This document shows, one piece after another, positions 11,384 to 23,266 of a stretch of DNA of 64,000 nt. This stretch comes from Priapulus caudatus (taxonomy: Eukaryota; Priapulida; Priapulimorpha; Priapulimorphida; Priapulidae). The DNA lies in the NCBI RefSeq assembly GCF_000485595.1, contig NW_014577473.1, forward strand, positions 126,825 to 190,824. Direction: 5' to 3'. The notes under the pieces were generated by a model that had not been told where the DNA came from, made no database searches, and saw only the letters and a program-made list of their open reading frames with translations. Every line of letters starts with the position of its first letter. Position 1 is the stretch's first letter. A program made the translations under genes and the position numbers.

Positions 11384-11776
11384 TTAATTCTTATCATAAC
11401 GCGTTGAACGAGGGAGAGTTTTCATCTCTACTTCCTCGCCATCCTGCACATTCTCTAATGGATGTGCTCTTACCCTGTGGATTATTTCCTGCTCCACTTC
11501 TTCAGGGTGCACCGTCGGATATAAGCGCTGCGGGACGAAGGGCGCTGTTGCATGAACCTGTTGCAACAGGGGTTGCACAGTGGGTTGTATAATGGTAGGA
11601 GCCGGTGTGGTGCCGGGGAACGACTGGCATAGGCGTGGTCGGAGGTGTGGTGGCGCACAGCAGCAGTACAACACGACAATCGCTATAACCGCGATGGCAA
11701 CATAGATCAATATCTGATGCCACTGAATGTGTGCACTATGGAAATTGTTCTGAGCTGCTTCATTAGTATCAAGCAC
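11384..11776 (-). pseudogene. env: Env membrane anchor and cytoplasmic tail, element M (separate frame)
   Basis: Continues the envelope gene in another frame. A hydrophobic segment (ILIYVAIAVIAIVVLY) is followed by cysteines and a proline-rich tail of about 100 residues with acidic stretches. The frame stays open upstream towards 11850. The break from the ectodomain frame coincides with a seven-G run at 11850-11856. The first codon is GTG, so this is not an independent gene. Confidence 0.7.
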
Positions 11777-11823
11777 ACTTCGGCTATTAGCTATGGCATC
11801 TTTAAGATGCTCATATGCGATAT

Positions 11824-13594
11824 CTAAGTCATGGGTTTCATAGAGCTTAGGGGGGGCACTATAGACTGTGGAATCAGATCTGTGGCATTACCCCTTTTTA
11901 CCGCCAACTCCGCCAGATCTGCCCATATTGTCGGTGTCTGTAGCTCCTTCGGTGATATATTAACCAGCGATCTTGTGAGATTTACAGACGAATCATGAAA
12001 GTAAAAGGTTGGCAAGGTAAGGTCAGCCGAATGCGCACTGCAACCCGATTGCAACGATACAAGTTGACGTGACTTTATTTCTATGTCCGTAATGGTAGGG
12101 GCCTGGTCATTTGTAGTCTGACATGAAACAGTTAGCCGAAATGCCTTTGCTGGTGACAAAAGCCAGTGACCATTACCAATATAGGTCACCAAATGCTTAG
12201 GATTAGCACACATCTTAATTCTTCTCTGGCAATAGCTTTGTATGTGCTCGGCTTGACTTAAAAATAACACCACCAAACAATCCTTAGACCCTCTAACATA
12301 ATCAATTTCGGATTCCGCCTGGCAGATGTTACGCACTAAGTTTGCCTCCGGATAAAAATAACGCGTTTTATCTTGCGCAAAGGCAACGTACTCCTTATCT
12401 AACACATAATAGACGTGTGCCTGGGTATCATTAATATATTGGGGTGCTGGCAATATTTGGAAAATGTTGAAAATCTGGCCGACATGCTTAAGTGGTAGAA
12501 ACGTAAGTACATGGAAGGAATTCTGCACTGGTATGACTATGGTCTGCAATAAGCTATAGTAATACAAAATGGTTTTGTCTAATGCCGTCGGCATGGCAAG
12601 GTAGTTTGGGATAACCTGCTTAATACTCTGTAATATGCTCTGCAAATGGGTCGGTGGTACTAATGAAATGGGTAACCCTCCCGTCAGACAGCTAGTTAAC
12701 GAATGCTCCAAGTCCGCGACAATACTCGTAACGTCCTGTAAGGTCAACATCATCATATCAATCGTGGTCTGTAGTCTAATTATGGCTGCTGTCCTAGTGT
12801 TAAGGGTAATAGTCAAAGTTAACAGCTGATCGTTTATACTATTAACAAACTGTCGCATTGTCTCCACTCCATCGATTAATTCATTCAAAGTGTCATGATT
12901 CAATTTAACCTGTGTCTTTGTCAGGTTGAAAACTGTCAACGAATGTCCTATGGCATGTTGGAATGCCCCCTGGGTAATTTTGAATCCCGCTAATCTCGCT
13001 TGTAAATCGTTCAAATCATCCTCCGTTGCTACCCCATACAAGGCCTTTTGAAAACGGCCGATAAACAGTAATAATGATCGCTTAAAGCGATGCCGAGTCG
13101 TAGCAAACATAGACGTTAATCCTACAATGCGCTGTGATAGCCTTTGATAGCGCTGCCTAAAATCAGCCGCATGTTTCTTTATAAATACTTCAATAATCTC
13201 ACGAAACTGCTCGTTGTTTGCGTTGATTTGTTGTTGCTGTTGCATTCGCACTGTGTTGTTTAGCCATAGCGGTGTTGGTGTTGTTGTAACATTTGGGTGT
13301 AACCATTTGCTAAACACCTTTCTCAATGAGGGACCATTTTGTCTCGACATGCGATCTCTGTCACTGGTAATAGGCGCTCGCGCCGCAGCTGGCAGTGACC
13401 GTTTGGTGCGTTGGTTAAATAAATACTCTATCTGCTCATCAATCCCCCTTATATAATTCTTCACAGGCAATAAATCCAACGTAAACACGATGGTCCAACT
13501 ACTTTGCGTTATTGCGAGCGTCCCTTTAGGTACAAACACTTCTCCTCTTATTAACGTCACTGCGAGTACCAGAGTCGCAACACACAGTCGATAT
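11824..13594 (-). CDS. env: F-type envelope glycoprotein ectodomain, element M
   Basis: Surface fusion glycoprotein of the gypsy-Env/baculovirus-F class, expected to bind and fuse host membranes. A hydrophobic signal-like segment lies just upstream of GTG 13560. A Q-rich stretch is near residues 106-112. A furin-type RFKR site (codons 13078-13089) is followed by a fusion-peptide-like hydrophobic segment and the family hallmark LYGVATEDDLNDL. Conserved cysteines occupy the last third. The ORF is uninterrupted for 578 residues but ends before the membrane anchor, which lies in another frame. A splice acceptor at 13595 suggests a subgenomic env mRNA, as in gypsy. Confidence 0.75.
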
Positions 13595-13625
13595 CTGTAA
13601 TGACAAAATGAAAGATTATTTAGTT
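13595..13625 (-). promoter_or_regulatory. Candidate env splice acceptor, element M
   Basis: Minus strand: a pyrimidine-rich stretch with a CTAAAT-like branch site ends in TTACAG, with AG at forward 13595-13596, immediately before the signal-peptide codons. Errantiviral env is known to be made from a spliced RNA. Confidence 0.45.
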
Positions 13626-14024
13626 GGCGTGAGTTTACTTAGCCCAGTGAAACCCCTTCCCCTGGCTCGGCATGCATCTGCAAAGTAACAGGTTCTTAGA
13701 AGTCTGTGGTATTTCACTAATGCCATGTATTGTAATGACGGTCTGCCACAGTCCCCATCGAAGGACTGCTTGTGTCGCTAGCGGCCCCTCGCAGTGCTAG
13801 CTGAAAAGAATGTAGCCACTGAATTGTGTACCTCTCCACTCCCCCTATGACTGTAACGATCCAGTGTGCCATCGTCATCGATCTCCTTATGTGTCGCATG
13901 GTTGTCAATAATGCCTCAGGCCATGGTCCTGTTGGCATCATTGTGTGTCGCCTGTCACTCGACTTTCGTCCTACTCGTACAGTCCTTGATCAGAGGTGTC
14001 CGAGTGGGAGGCCGACGTAGATGA
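13626..14024. other. Spacer between integrase end and env, element M
   Basis: About 400 bases with only short overlapping frames on both strands and no recognisable domain. It may hold splice signals and remains of the pol end. Confidence 0.4.
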
Positions 14025-14564
14025 TTACTGCAACTGCGCTGGCACCAACCTCGCTAATGGTAAAAGATCGCTATCGCTATAGCTACTCTTAGATGAAGCC
14101 CTCTGTCTTAGTGGCATGGCTTCATCCCCTGAATCCGAATCGTCACTGGATATGGAAGCTTCGCTCCCCGTAGGATAGGCTAGCTTTGCCTGCCGAAGTG
14201 GTTGTTTCCTGGTAGCCCCTGTCGTTGTATGCTCCCTAGGTGTGGCTTCCTTGCTGGCTTCAGTAGCGGCTTCCGTTATGGCTTCAGGTATAACTTCAGC
14301 TCTGGCTTCCTTTATGGGTCTGGTCGTGACCTCTCCTTGCAGTTGGTCCCAGCGTAACCACGGATAGGCGGCTCGCATGTTATCCACATGGGAGGTGACC
14401 TGGCGATGCGTCGTTTCGTGTTGCAACAGAAATTTCTTAGGTGTTATTATTTTTACGACCGTATAATACGCTTTCCACGGGCTATTTAGCTTATGGCTGG
14501 TCTCTGGTATCAGTACCGGGTCAACCGTACCGTTAGCAACTAACAGATTGCTTAAGAAATTCAC
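14025..14564 (-). pseudogene. pol: Integrase C-terminal domain remnant, element M
   Basis: The first third matches the Ty3/gypsy integrase C-terminal fold: HKLNSPWKAYYTVVK, then VTSHVDNMR. It continues as an Ala/Glu/Thr- and Ser-rich tail. RNase H, the zinc-binding domain and the DDE catalytic core are absent: the RT frame joins this region at about 14570, showing one large internal deletion. Confidence 0.65.
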
Positions 14565-15171
14565 ATTTAGACGGATTTAATGTTAGACGCTCTTCACGCA
14601 GGCGATCAAACACTACCTGTATATCTATAAGATGCTGCTCAAACGTCGGGGAGTGGACCACGATATCGTCGATGTACGGGACAGCGCATCTCTCCGTAAG
14701 CCCCTTTAACACGTTATTTAACAGTTGCTGAAAGACACTAGGCGAATTTTTCAAGCCGAAAGGAACGAAATGATTAATGTACGTAGCCTTGTGCGTGATT
14801 ATAGCCGTCTTGTGTTGGTCGTCAGGGTGCACAGGTATCTGAAAATAACCACTTTTCAAATCTAACGTGGTAAAATATTTGGCGTTGGCTAATGAAGCCA
14901 GAATATCTTCAATTCTTGGTAACGGATACACGACAGACTCGGAAACTGCGTTAAGAGCCCGGTAATCTGCTACCATTCTACCTGCCAAACTTCCTTTCTT
15001 AGGTACAATAAACACTGGCGTCGTCCAATCACTAGTGGCTTCCGAAATAATCACTGCCTCTAATAACGCATCGATATGCTTGTCCAACACCTCCCGATGT
15101 AGGTAGGGTGTTCTGTACGGTGCACGTGATATAGGTGCATGGTTGTGCGTGTTAATCCGCATCGTTACCAA
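14533..15171 (-). pseudogene. pol: Ty3/gypsy reverse transcriptase, element M
   Basis: RT fingers and palm: DWTTPVFIVPKK, ADYRALN, the TLDLKSGYFQIP block, FGLKNSPSVFQ and the intact catalytic YIDD, ending at SKCEFLKQ. The ORF starts with GTG and is fed from a different frame upstream, with the shift near 15160. The catalytic residues are kept, but RNase H and the integrase core are missing downstream, so the polyprotein cannot work alone. Confidence 0.85.
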
Positions 15172-15814
15172 ATGCGTCTTTCAAATGCTGCAACTGAATA
15201 GAAGACAAAATCAATGCTTGTGCTGCAGCTACGCCGTCACTGGCACTGCATGCAGGCCCGTTTGCCTTGCCTGCTGCTGGCAGCTGGCCGTTGGGCGTGG
15301 CGTGGCCACCCGCCTCTTTGTCCTGGCCCATAGCTACTAGGCGCACAAAACCTGTTTGCAACTGTTCAAGATGGCCGCCGCTGTTGTCATGCACGCCGAC
15401 TGGTGCCCTGCGTATAGATACACGCTGGCCGGAGGCACAGCTCTGCTTGCCTTTGTGTGCGGCAGCAGCTGCACGGCTGACAAAACCGGTTTGCGTTTGG
15501 CCAAGATGGCCGCCGCCTCGCCGGTCCACTGCATCACCGCGAGCTCGCTGAAGCGTTGCTGCGCTGTGTCTCGCTACACTAGCTAAGCCGCTAGCCTGTA
15601 CGGTCCCCCCGAGTGTGTCAATAAGTCCTGCCTTGTTAGTTACTACGCTAGAATCCTTAATTACTGACCCTGCAATAGAACAAGTTTCACAATTATTTTC
15701 CTTTGCCTTGTTGTTACACATAGGCGCGCGGCCCACCTTGACATTCCTATTGTTCGCCGTACGCTGCCCTGCGCGCTGACCACCAAGTGGTCCTGGCCAA
15801 CCGGTTTTGGACAA
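15152..15814 (-). pseudogene. PR-RT linker segment with internal repeats, element M
   Basis: A 220-residue low-complexity frame immediately before RT. Two related segments share GGHL-x-Q-x-QTGFV, and Ala- and Gly-rich stretches follow. No catalytic motif. Its last residues (LQHLKDAFGND) resemble the helix that precedes Ty3 RT. It is in a different frame from RT, overlapping by a few codons. Probably a disordered linker or tether; function unknown. Confidence 0.45.
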
Positions 15815-16240
15815 GCAGCCTACCGCCTGCCGCTGCTGCTGCTCGTCGCCTGCTATGCATTGTTCACGATCGCTGTGCAGCAGCTGTGTATCTAAACTGG
15901 TTTTGTTGCATGCGTGAGTAAGTCTGCCTGAACAAGTATTTTTGTAATTAAATTGTTCGCTGTGAATGCCGCGGTTTGTGACGCTAAATGGCGGTGTGCT
16001 GCGTATAATGGGGTTAGCCGCTAGAAACAGTTGCCGCTGGGGGGCAGCACATATGCAGAGGTGAAGATTATCCGCGTACCCATATTCACACCCGGGATAG
16101 AGTGGGGGAAGTGGGTGTTTATTCTTTTGTGTGTGGTGAGGAGTTATGTAATATGTTTATTGAGATTCATGGTGATATTAGTGGTGCATATGTGAAGTGG
16201 GTGTTGATTCTTTTGTGTGTGCTCAGGAGTTATGTAATAT

Positions 16241-16421
16241 CCTATTATAATTATACTGCTCTGTAGCGATAAATGCTGTCAATAATAACACTAACAGTTG
16301 TTTTTATAATCTAGACTGCATGGAATACGCAAGAAAACTACTGCAAACCTCAAAGTCAAAATGAGCTAATAACTAATGTTTATAAGCTATTTTCGATAGT
16401 ACACTTACTTAAAAGTGTGCT
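16241..16421 (+). repeat. Direct repeat B, first copy
   Basis: About 180 bases (start CCTATTATAATTATACTGC, end AAAAGTGTGCTA) recur at 17398-17579 with only a few differences. The pair flanks the gap, the LTR-like fragment and the transposase fragment. Confidence 0.8.
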
Positions 16422-16438
16422 ATATATATAAATAGAAG

Positions 16439-16448
16439 NNNNNNNNNN
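16439..16448. other. Assembly gap (10 N)
   Basis: Ten unknown bases, inside a repeat-rich stretch; a place where copies may be collapsed or misjoined. Confidence 1.
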
Positions 16449-16718
16449 CGCGCTCTCATTTGAATAGCAGAGTGTTAGTGTGTGTGATTGGCTAGGGGAG
16501 AGTAGAGCTGGACAGTGATTGGATAAGAGAGTGATATATAAGAGACGGGAGAGCATTTGAACGGGAGGGTTGGAACTGACGGTGGGAGCAGGACAGGACG
16601 GGACGACGAGATGGTGACTGTTATGGTTGTAAACAATATATTTCTTTAATTGAACACAAATTCTATATGTCTTCTTGATTATTTATACGTTAATTTATAA
16701 CATACAAGCTACGTCCCT
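16449..16718 (+). mobile_element. Solo-LTR-like promoter fragment
   Basis: ATTGG boxes, a GATATATAAGAGACGGG TATA-type element, a GC-rich initiator stretch, an AATATATTTCTTTAATTG polyadenylation-like block, and an end at CCCTACA resemble the U3-R-U5 order of a compact LTR. No partner LTR or internal region was found and the left end is lost in the gap. Confidence 0.35.
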
Positions 16719-16879
16719 ACAATATTAGTGGTGCATATGTGAAGTGGGTGTTGATTCTTTTGTGTGTTCTCAGGAGTTATGTAATATGTTTATTGAGATT
16801 ATTAAAGCTACAAAGACTCAAGTTGCAATACAAATTATGTATATCTTTATTTCTAAAATGCAGCCATCTACTACAGACA

Positions 16880-17122
16880 CTAGGCATTACTGCTGACAAT
16901 AGCTCGCCTAAAGTTGGAAATCATGAAGCACACATTAACAATTCTTTCACCGAGAGAAATCTTCTGATGGGGCAGGTCTCTTTTTAATATTTTAAATGTT
17001 TTGCTTAGACCAATGACCCTCTCTACATGAATCCTCTTAGATGTGATACGTCTATCCCTAACAACTGTCTCTGCATTAAGTTGGGATTTTCCTTTGAGCA
17101 TTGACGGCGTGTTTACATGCAC
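16880..17122 (-). pseudogene. DDE (Harbinger/ISL2-type) transposase C-terminal fragment
   Basis: Contains TPSMLKGKSQL and KRIHVERVIGLSKTFKIL, the C-terminal signature of the DDE_Tnp_4 transposase family, ending CFMISNFR. Homologous to the better-preserved copy at 34389-34502 and 37022-37225. The N-terminal catalytic part is missing and the first codon is GTG. Confidence 0.75.
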
Positions 17123-17397
17123 ATTACAGCGTCAACCTTGAGTCTCTTTCTTTCGTCTAAAAATAAAACATATTTAAGAAAACGTTAATGAAAATATATT
17201 ATTTAAAAAATGCGTGGTGGCAACGAAGGGCTTATAGCACTCGAGAGCTAATCTCAATATAACAATAATAAAACATGTAGAATGAATGCCGGTGATTAAT
17301 ATAGCCAAGTACCTGGTACCAGGTACTGGTACCTCGTACTAGACATCTGGCCTCGATTATTTACCAATTACCAGCTGAACGTTGCAACTGGCATTGT

Positions 17398-17579
17398 CCT
17401 ATTATAATTATACTGCTCTGTAGCGATAAATGCTGTCAATGATAACACTAACAGTTGTTTTTATAATCTAGACTGCATGGAATACGCAAGAAAACTACTG
17501 CAAACCTCAAAGTCAAAATGAGCTAATAACTAATGTTTATAAGCTATTTTCGATATTACACTTACTTAAAAGTGTGCTA
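17398..17579 (+). repeat. Direct repeat B, second copy
   Basis: Near-identical to 16241-16421; after it the sequence passes into the PR-linker frame of element M. Confidence 0.8.
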
Positions 17580-17724
17580 GTATAGTCAGCCTCTCTGAAG
17601 TGATTGCTGCAGACTTTACGAAGGCATTTTAACTTGGTTATATCGCTATGACGATGCGATCGGCTATTCGTGATTCCTGTATCTTTTCAACTGACCGGTT
17701 GATTGCGCAATCGTTGTAACACCT

Positions 17725-19584
17725 CTAACTCCCGCTGCGCCACCTGCTGACAAAGCTAGCGGCTAACCCCATTATAGGCGTATTTTGTAAATGTGCCTTT
17801 TTGCGGCGTTGTGCGTCAACAGATGGCGCTGTTTGCCGGCGTTTGTGTGGGTTCCAGTCGACTGCACTCCGCGCGCGGCGTTGGCGCGCAAGCGTGCATC
17901 GAGAACGCTCCGCGTGCGTGTATGTGTGACGCTGTGCGTGACGCGGTTTAGCTACGTGTATGTCACCTGTGTATGCCCTGTGAGAGCAACTGATACTCGT
18001 AGCAGCAATTTTGGGTTCTGCGAAAAAAACAGAATTAGTTAGTAGGGTTTTACGTGTCACCGTTGTGTTCGGCGGCTGATACCGTAACTGGGTATGGCCA
18101 CGTGGTGGGTGTGGGCACGCGACACGCGTTGATTTATTTACGCGCGTATTTATATTGTTGCCCTTGTCACCCCGTCGCGTCTGTAAGTTAGAAAAATGTA
18201 TATTATTATTACCGTCATGCACAACCACGTGTGTGTTATCCGCCGGGCCTCCGTATCTCTGTGTCCTAACAGCATTATTAGTAGACCTGTTACGAGCGGG
18301 TAAATAAAAGGCATCATTTATCATACGCTCATACTTTAGTGCGCCGGTCCTACGCGAGCGCGAAGATATCGGGTTAGCGGTACTATGTGGTTGTGTGTGG
18401 CAGAGTCCAACTGTATTTACATAACCCTGACCCCTGTAATTAGACTGTCCCATCTGTGCGTGTGTGCACCCTATCCGTAGACCAGCTGCAGGGAACAAAG
18501 CCGTGGGATTAGTACTAGCGTAATGTACTCCATTGTTTACGCTCGCCACCGGAGTGGTCGCGGCGCACCTGCTAATTGCCGTCACATTCCGGTGCCTAGC
18601 GCTGTCTAGCGCAGAACAAACAAACTCATTAGACACAGCTGCAACCGGGTAGCATTTAACAATAGGCGTCTTGCACGGTCGCCTCCTCCCATCCACGCTG
18701 TTATTAGACCCATTATCACTACCACATACGTTCCCATCGTTAACAAGAATAGGTGATACATAATTAGTCCGCGCATAGTGGCACGGCTTATGAACGACAA
18801 CAGGGGTCTGTTGACACCCCGCGCGTCGATGCGTCGGAGGTGTGTGGCGGTTTCTATAGCCATTGCCACCTCGCCACTTACGACCCCCTGTGTAAATAAA
18901 AGGCATATTAGTTCGTGACCCAGCTGCAATTACCGTCTGGCCACAGCCATTGTGTGCAGGCGAAACAGCTGGCCCTGCGCCCCTAACCCGGACGTAATGT
19001 GTTAGCCGGACAATACAACCCCTCGGTAAATTACGGTATAAACGCGTTGGGTTATACAATGGAACATGTGGCAGCTTACCGTAATTAACTCGACATTTTC
19101 GCCCTGCTTGTGGTGGTAATGTAACTGCTTGGTCTAAACGCACATACGAAATGGACATAGATTTATTCGTATCTATATGAATTGTTCTATCACGAATGGT
19201 TAGCTTATCTAAACTAAAATCTAATTTTACGCTATGGTCGCCGAAGAAGTCGTAACCGATCAACATACTATGTGGCAAATTCTTAACTATGTGAAATATA
19301 TGTGCAATTTCATACCCCGCTAATATTACTATCAATCGCACTGTCGCCACCACGTACAGATCATTACCCGTGACTGCCTTTAATATTTGCGTCGAACCAG
19401 AGACAAAGGAATCGCGATATGTGATTCGTAAATTAGCCCATAAATCCTCACTGCTCACACTGACACTAGCGCCCGTATCCAAACACGCCCGTACGCTAAA
19501 GGTCCCCACAAAAATTACACACGACGGCATGCTCGCATCCGCTTCGTGCGCCCCCGTCAATGTACGCATGCGAGACTCCAACAC
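17725..19584 (-). pseudogene. pol: Retropepsin with very long linker, element M
   Basis: The aspartic protease occupies roughly the first 150 residues: catalytic ACLDTGASVSV and the distal HSMLIGYDFFGDHSVKLDF block. About 450 residues rich in Asn, Arg, Thr and His follow, without any recognised domain. The first codon is GTG; the frame is open upstream to about 19620, where it overlaps the gag end, as expected for gag-pol made by frameshifting. The stop at 17725 coincides with the insertion region. Confidence 0.7.
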
Positions 19585-19630
19585 ACTGGTTACTCTTACC
19601 GCCTCAGCTTCATAAAAGTAGCGTTGTTTT

Positions 19631-20581
19631 TTAGCTGCGAGCTAGCGTGCGCATTTGCATTACTACCGCTGTTTTGCATGTGACAATTAAACCATATGTG
19701 ATTGACCCCCCCCCCCCGCACAACGCACAAATGGGTTTCCCCGCAGGAGTGAAAATATATCTTGTGTTTTCCCTAGGTGTTATCAAAGGCTGTGTACGCG
19801 GCGCTGCCTGAAACTGCCGCCGCATTGGGGGTTGTGTTTGAGCCGGTGATATATAGCGCTGGGTGTATTGCGTGGCGCGCTGTGGTGCAACGTCGCGCGC
19901 AGGTGGGATATATTGCTGCCTGCGAGCTGCGGGTGTGCCTTGCTGTCGCTGATATTGTGGAAAATTGCGTGCGTTGCTTCGCTGTATGTCATAGTGGTTA
20001 TTAGCGCTTGGGTGATATTCACGTGCCGGTACCTCAATTTGCTTGTGCGTTAATTCTGCTACCATCTTACGTAAATCTTCAATTTGCTGCGCCATGATGG
20101 GTGCAGCATTTATACTCGCAATTTCAGTGGTCTCCCGTTGCGGCAACCGTATTTTAATTTCCAAATCGACCGCGGCTTGTGCACAAGCCATTTGAACGGC
20201 TTTCATAAACGTCGGAGGTTTATTCTTAATTAATTTTCCACGTAGAGTATCACTGAGAAGTCCGTCAACAAACTGATCAGTCATACGTCCATTATGCGTT
20301 ACATCCGTTTCTAGCTGAACCCCAAACGCTACGCGTGAACTCGCCTCTAAGCGTTTTGCAAAGGCCTGTATAGATTCGCCGTGTTTTTGTCTTGCCCGTT
20401 TAAATTTCTGTTTCGCAATAACTGCCGCCGCAGCGTCAGCGTACAACTGCCGAAATATTTGTAAAACATGCTTCCAGCTAATTGACGGGTGAACGCTTAA
20501 TATCTCAGCCAGATATTGCGCTGGTTCGCCATTGAGAAGACGTAGCGCGAGACGTACTCTACGTGACACGTGTATCATCAT
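19631..20581 (-). pseudogene. gag: Gag capsid and nucleocapsid region, element M
   Basis: Retrotransposon Gag: a helical capsid-like region (FRQLYADAAAAVI, HGESIQAFAKRL, FVDGLLSDTLRGKL), then an R/Q/P-rich stretch and the start of a zinc knuckle (CALC). The knuckle is split by a 12-C run at 19706-19717: its second half lies in another frame. Upstream it overlaps the gag N-terminal frame (20559-20864) out of register. Confidence 0.75.
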
Positions 20582-20864
20582 TCTCGTTTAAAATCAAAAC
20601 CAACTGCTCCAAATGAACCAGCCATTCGCCGAAAGGTATCGGTGAACTGTCTGTGCCATCGAACGGTAAATACCGTCCCAGCAAAACTAATGATTGAATC
20701 TCCTTTAGCAATAATTTGAAACCCGAGTCGGGGAAACTGACTTCAAAATCGTCTGTCGACTGCGTAGTGTCTAACGGTTTGTCGGTTATCAAGATTGGTT
20801 TGTCTATGTTCAAATCAGATAAATTTGCCAACAACGGATCAACCGTCGGACGCTTAGTCGCCAT
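20559..20864 (-). pseudogene. gag: Gag N-terminal region, element M
   Basis: Starts at a true ATG (20864). It carries a block similar to the element P gag start (FDGTDSSPIPFGEWL here, TGDNEPLSITFDDWL there). Ends after overlapping the next gag frame, consistent with a one-base shift. Confidence 0.65.
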
Positions 20865-21812
20865 TATGAACGTATATTCAAAACGTATCGTCCGTCAAAC
20901 AACCGTCCGCACCCCACAACGTACTCAAACAACAGATAATAATATTCCGCGCAATATACCCAAACTAAAAGGCTTGCTCCATAGATTATAAGCAAATACG
21001 ATGCACTTACATATTATGGCGATGACGGTAGCTCGTAGACACAGACGGTGATATCGGAACGCGTGAAGTCGAGTCGTACTTCGACGTCAATGCAGCTTCG
21101 GCGACTTACAATATCTCAGAAAGAAAACATATGTTAATACACGAAACAAAACATAGAACATAATGTGCTACAACGATATCTCTATACGCACTGGTCACGA
21201 CATCATTGTAATAATTGTTCCCTTACTATCTCGTTACCCGTGATCGTCTAGTGGTAATGCGTAATGTATTAGAAATATCGCTGTACACCGCATACAGAGC
21301 ACTCAACGCTGGATGCACGTAGTTCAGACACAAACATCTTTACTGGTTACGTTAGATTATACATAGCAAATGTACCCCTGTACGGAGCCGAACAGTACAA
21401 AGAGTTACGCGGCATATCAAGTCTAACTTGCAAAATGTGTCGAAGTCGGTAACAGTGACAGCACAGTACGGGAATATAATGCGTATGGTGACTCGGTTGC
21501 AAGGTGGTGGCCGCGCTATTTTCCTGTGCTCCTCGTTTTATAATGACGCCCCTTCTTTGTCTTAGTTCCAGCTCTACCATTGGTCGACGCCTCAAGCGTG
21601 ACCACTGGTCAAGCACGTGACTAACTATTACGTTCTTCTTGGTTCACTAGAGGCCGTTAACCACGCCCCCTGACCCTGCATCCCGTGTGACACAAAGGGC
21701 TTTGTGTCTCGACATTTCCATCTTACTCACTATTTCTGATTAACACTTTCTACCGTATTTCTTATTATTTTCCTTATTACAATACCAAGACCGCTTAACG
21801 GTCTCATAATTG
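20865..21812. other. Divergent region between elements M and P
   Basis: Should hold the 5' LTRs and primer-binding sites of both elements, but no pair of LTRs matching the distal ends could be recognised. An exact dyad GACACAAAG-GG-CTTTGTGTC is at 21689-21708. No coding frame of interest. Either the LTRs are lost or too diverged to see by eye. Confidence 0.4.
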
Positions 21813-22124
21813 ATGTCATTGTTGCTCGAATTATCTACCCCTATTCCCCAACCACGTTCGTCGTACAACCCAGTTCCTCATCGAGCCGCACTTTCACCAC
21901 AGTATGACATAGCAGACATTGCACATTTATTTAGCGAATCGTTGCGTCCCACCGTTGAATCTGCCGCTGCTTCGTTTCAACACGGGCTACGTGTCGCAGA
22001 AGCTTGCACTTCCGTTCTGCGTTACACTGGCGATAACGAGCCATTATCGATTACTTTCGACGACTGGCTTAGTAGTTTGAATTGGAGACAGTTGGAATTT
22101 CAGTTGGAATGGGCGCCTTGTTGA
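21813..22124 (+). pseudogene. gag: Gag N-terminal region, element P
   Basis: Frame from ATG 21813 with the same FDDWL-type block as element M, then a stop. Capsid sequence present in M is missing before the next frame, so gag has an internal deletion. Confidence 0.55.
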
Positions 22125-22164
22125 CATTTTTTAGACGGACTTCATTCAGTTCACACACAGACTG

Positions 22165-22662
22165 TTGCTTCACCGTAACCCTGCTACGCTAACCAACGCC
22201 ATCGCCTTTGCGGCCGAAGAACACGTACTCGAGTCATCTCTGGTGGCACGACGACAGAACCGTAGTGACGTCTTTACTGACCCCTATGACATAACCGAAC
22301 CTATGGACGTCACTACCATACAACGCCCTACCCCATCCGATCTTATTAGAGAGGTGCGCAACTTGCGTACGTTTATTACACAGGCCATGCCACAGGTCCC
22401 GTCGCCCTTGATGAATCAGTCACCTCGAGACATAACACGACAACCTCCACGCCTACAACGTTCGCAAGTGCTCACACCCCATGACGGCCCGCCACGATCG
22501 CACCTATTGCGACCCCCATCACAGGACGCAACCAGCGTCCACCTGTTCGTAATCAGGCTTATTTGCCAGCTGTTTCGCGTCAGCACGATGCATTTCAAAC
22601 TCCAGCCGCCGCGACTACCCGCATTCCACGCGATAATTGTTGTTATGCATGCGGCCAACTAG
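22165..22662 (+). pseudogene. gag: Gag distal region, element P
   Basis: Resumes with a helical stretch (NAIAFAAEEHVLESSL) equivalent to the capsid end, followed by Pro/Arg-rich nucleocapsid-like sequence and a CYACG piece near 22645 that suggests a zinc knuckle shifted out of frame. Confidence 0.5.
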
Positions 22663-22819
22663 GTCTCTACACGTGTGACTGCCTCCTCCGTAACCGTTAA
22701 TAGGATTTTCGGCAGCACCCTCGCGATGCAATCGCACCGCCGTACCCCCGCAACTTGTACGCACGCACGCATCTGCTGCGCGCGGATGACCGACTACCAC
22801 TACATCTGCGCCAATGTGC

Positions 22820-23266
22820 AGTGTTAAAGTCGGCTCACTTTCACGTACGGCCCTGATTGACACTGGTAGCGATTGTACGCTTATCGATTTTGCTGCATGA
22901 CTCCACTTACCCCCGCACATACGAGCAGCTGCTAGTTTCAACGCCGTCTGCGCATCAGACGCCATGCTTCTTTCTGTCACAAGCGATAAGCTACACCTTG
23001 TAGGCACCGCCATTTTGCGCATTTTACTGGGACAAGTAACCACCCTCTATAGGTGCTACGTAGTTCGGGATTTAAGGCAGCAGTTCATAATAGTAGCTGA
23101 CTTTTTATCGGCTAACCGAGTAAACATCGATTTTGACCGTGGAGCGCTCGCACTAGGTAATAGTGTAGTCACTTTAAAACTTCGTCAAGGTAAACGATGC
23201 CTCCCCATCCCTCAACTCGCTTTTATTGACCGCTTGATGGTGTTACCCCCCCCCCATTCAGGCTAA
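22820..23266 (+). pseudogene. pol: Retropepsin remnant, element P
   Basis: ALIDTGSDCTLIDF (catalytic DTG) lies near 22850-22900 and is followed by a stop. A second frame at 22964-23266 carries the distal protease half (FIIVADFLSANRVNIDF). It ends at a 10-C run (23246-23255). Confidence 0.6.

Larger units (their letters stand above)
15815..17724. other. Insertion region inside element M pol
   Basis: Separates the two parts of the PR-RT linker. It contains direct repeats, a 10-base assembly gap, a solo-LTR-like fragment and a DDE transposase fragment. It also holds two near-copies of an approximately 65-base unit (16176-16241 and 16722-16789). The nesting order cannot be settled because of the gap. 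Confidence 0.55.

Noticed and set aside
17791..18042. Plus-strand frame opposite the protease linker
   Set aside because: Antisense shadow of the long minus-strand frame of element M.
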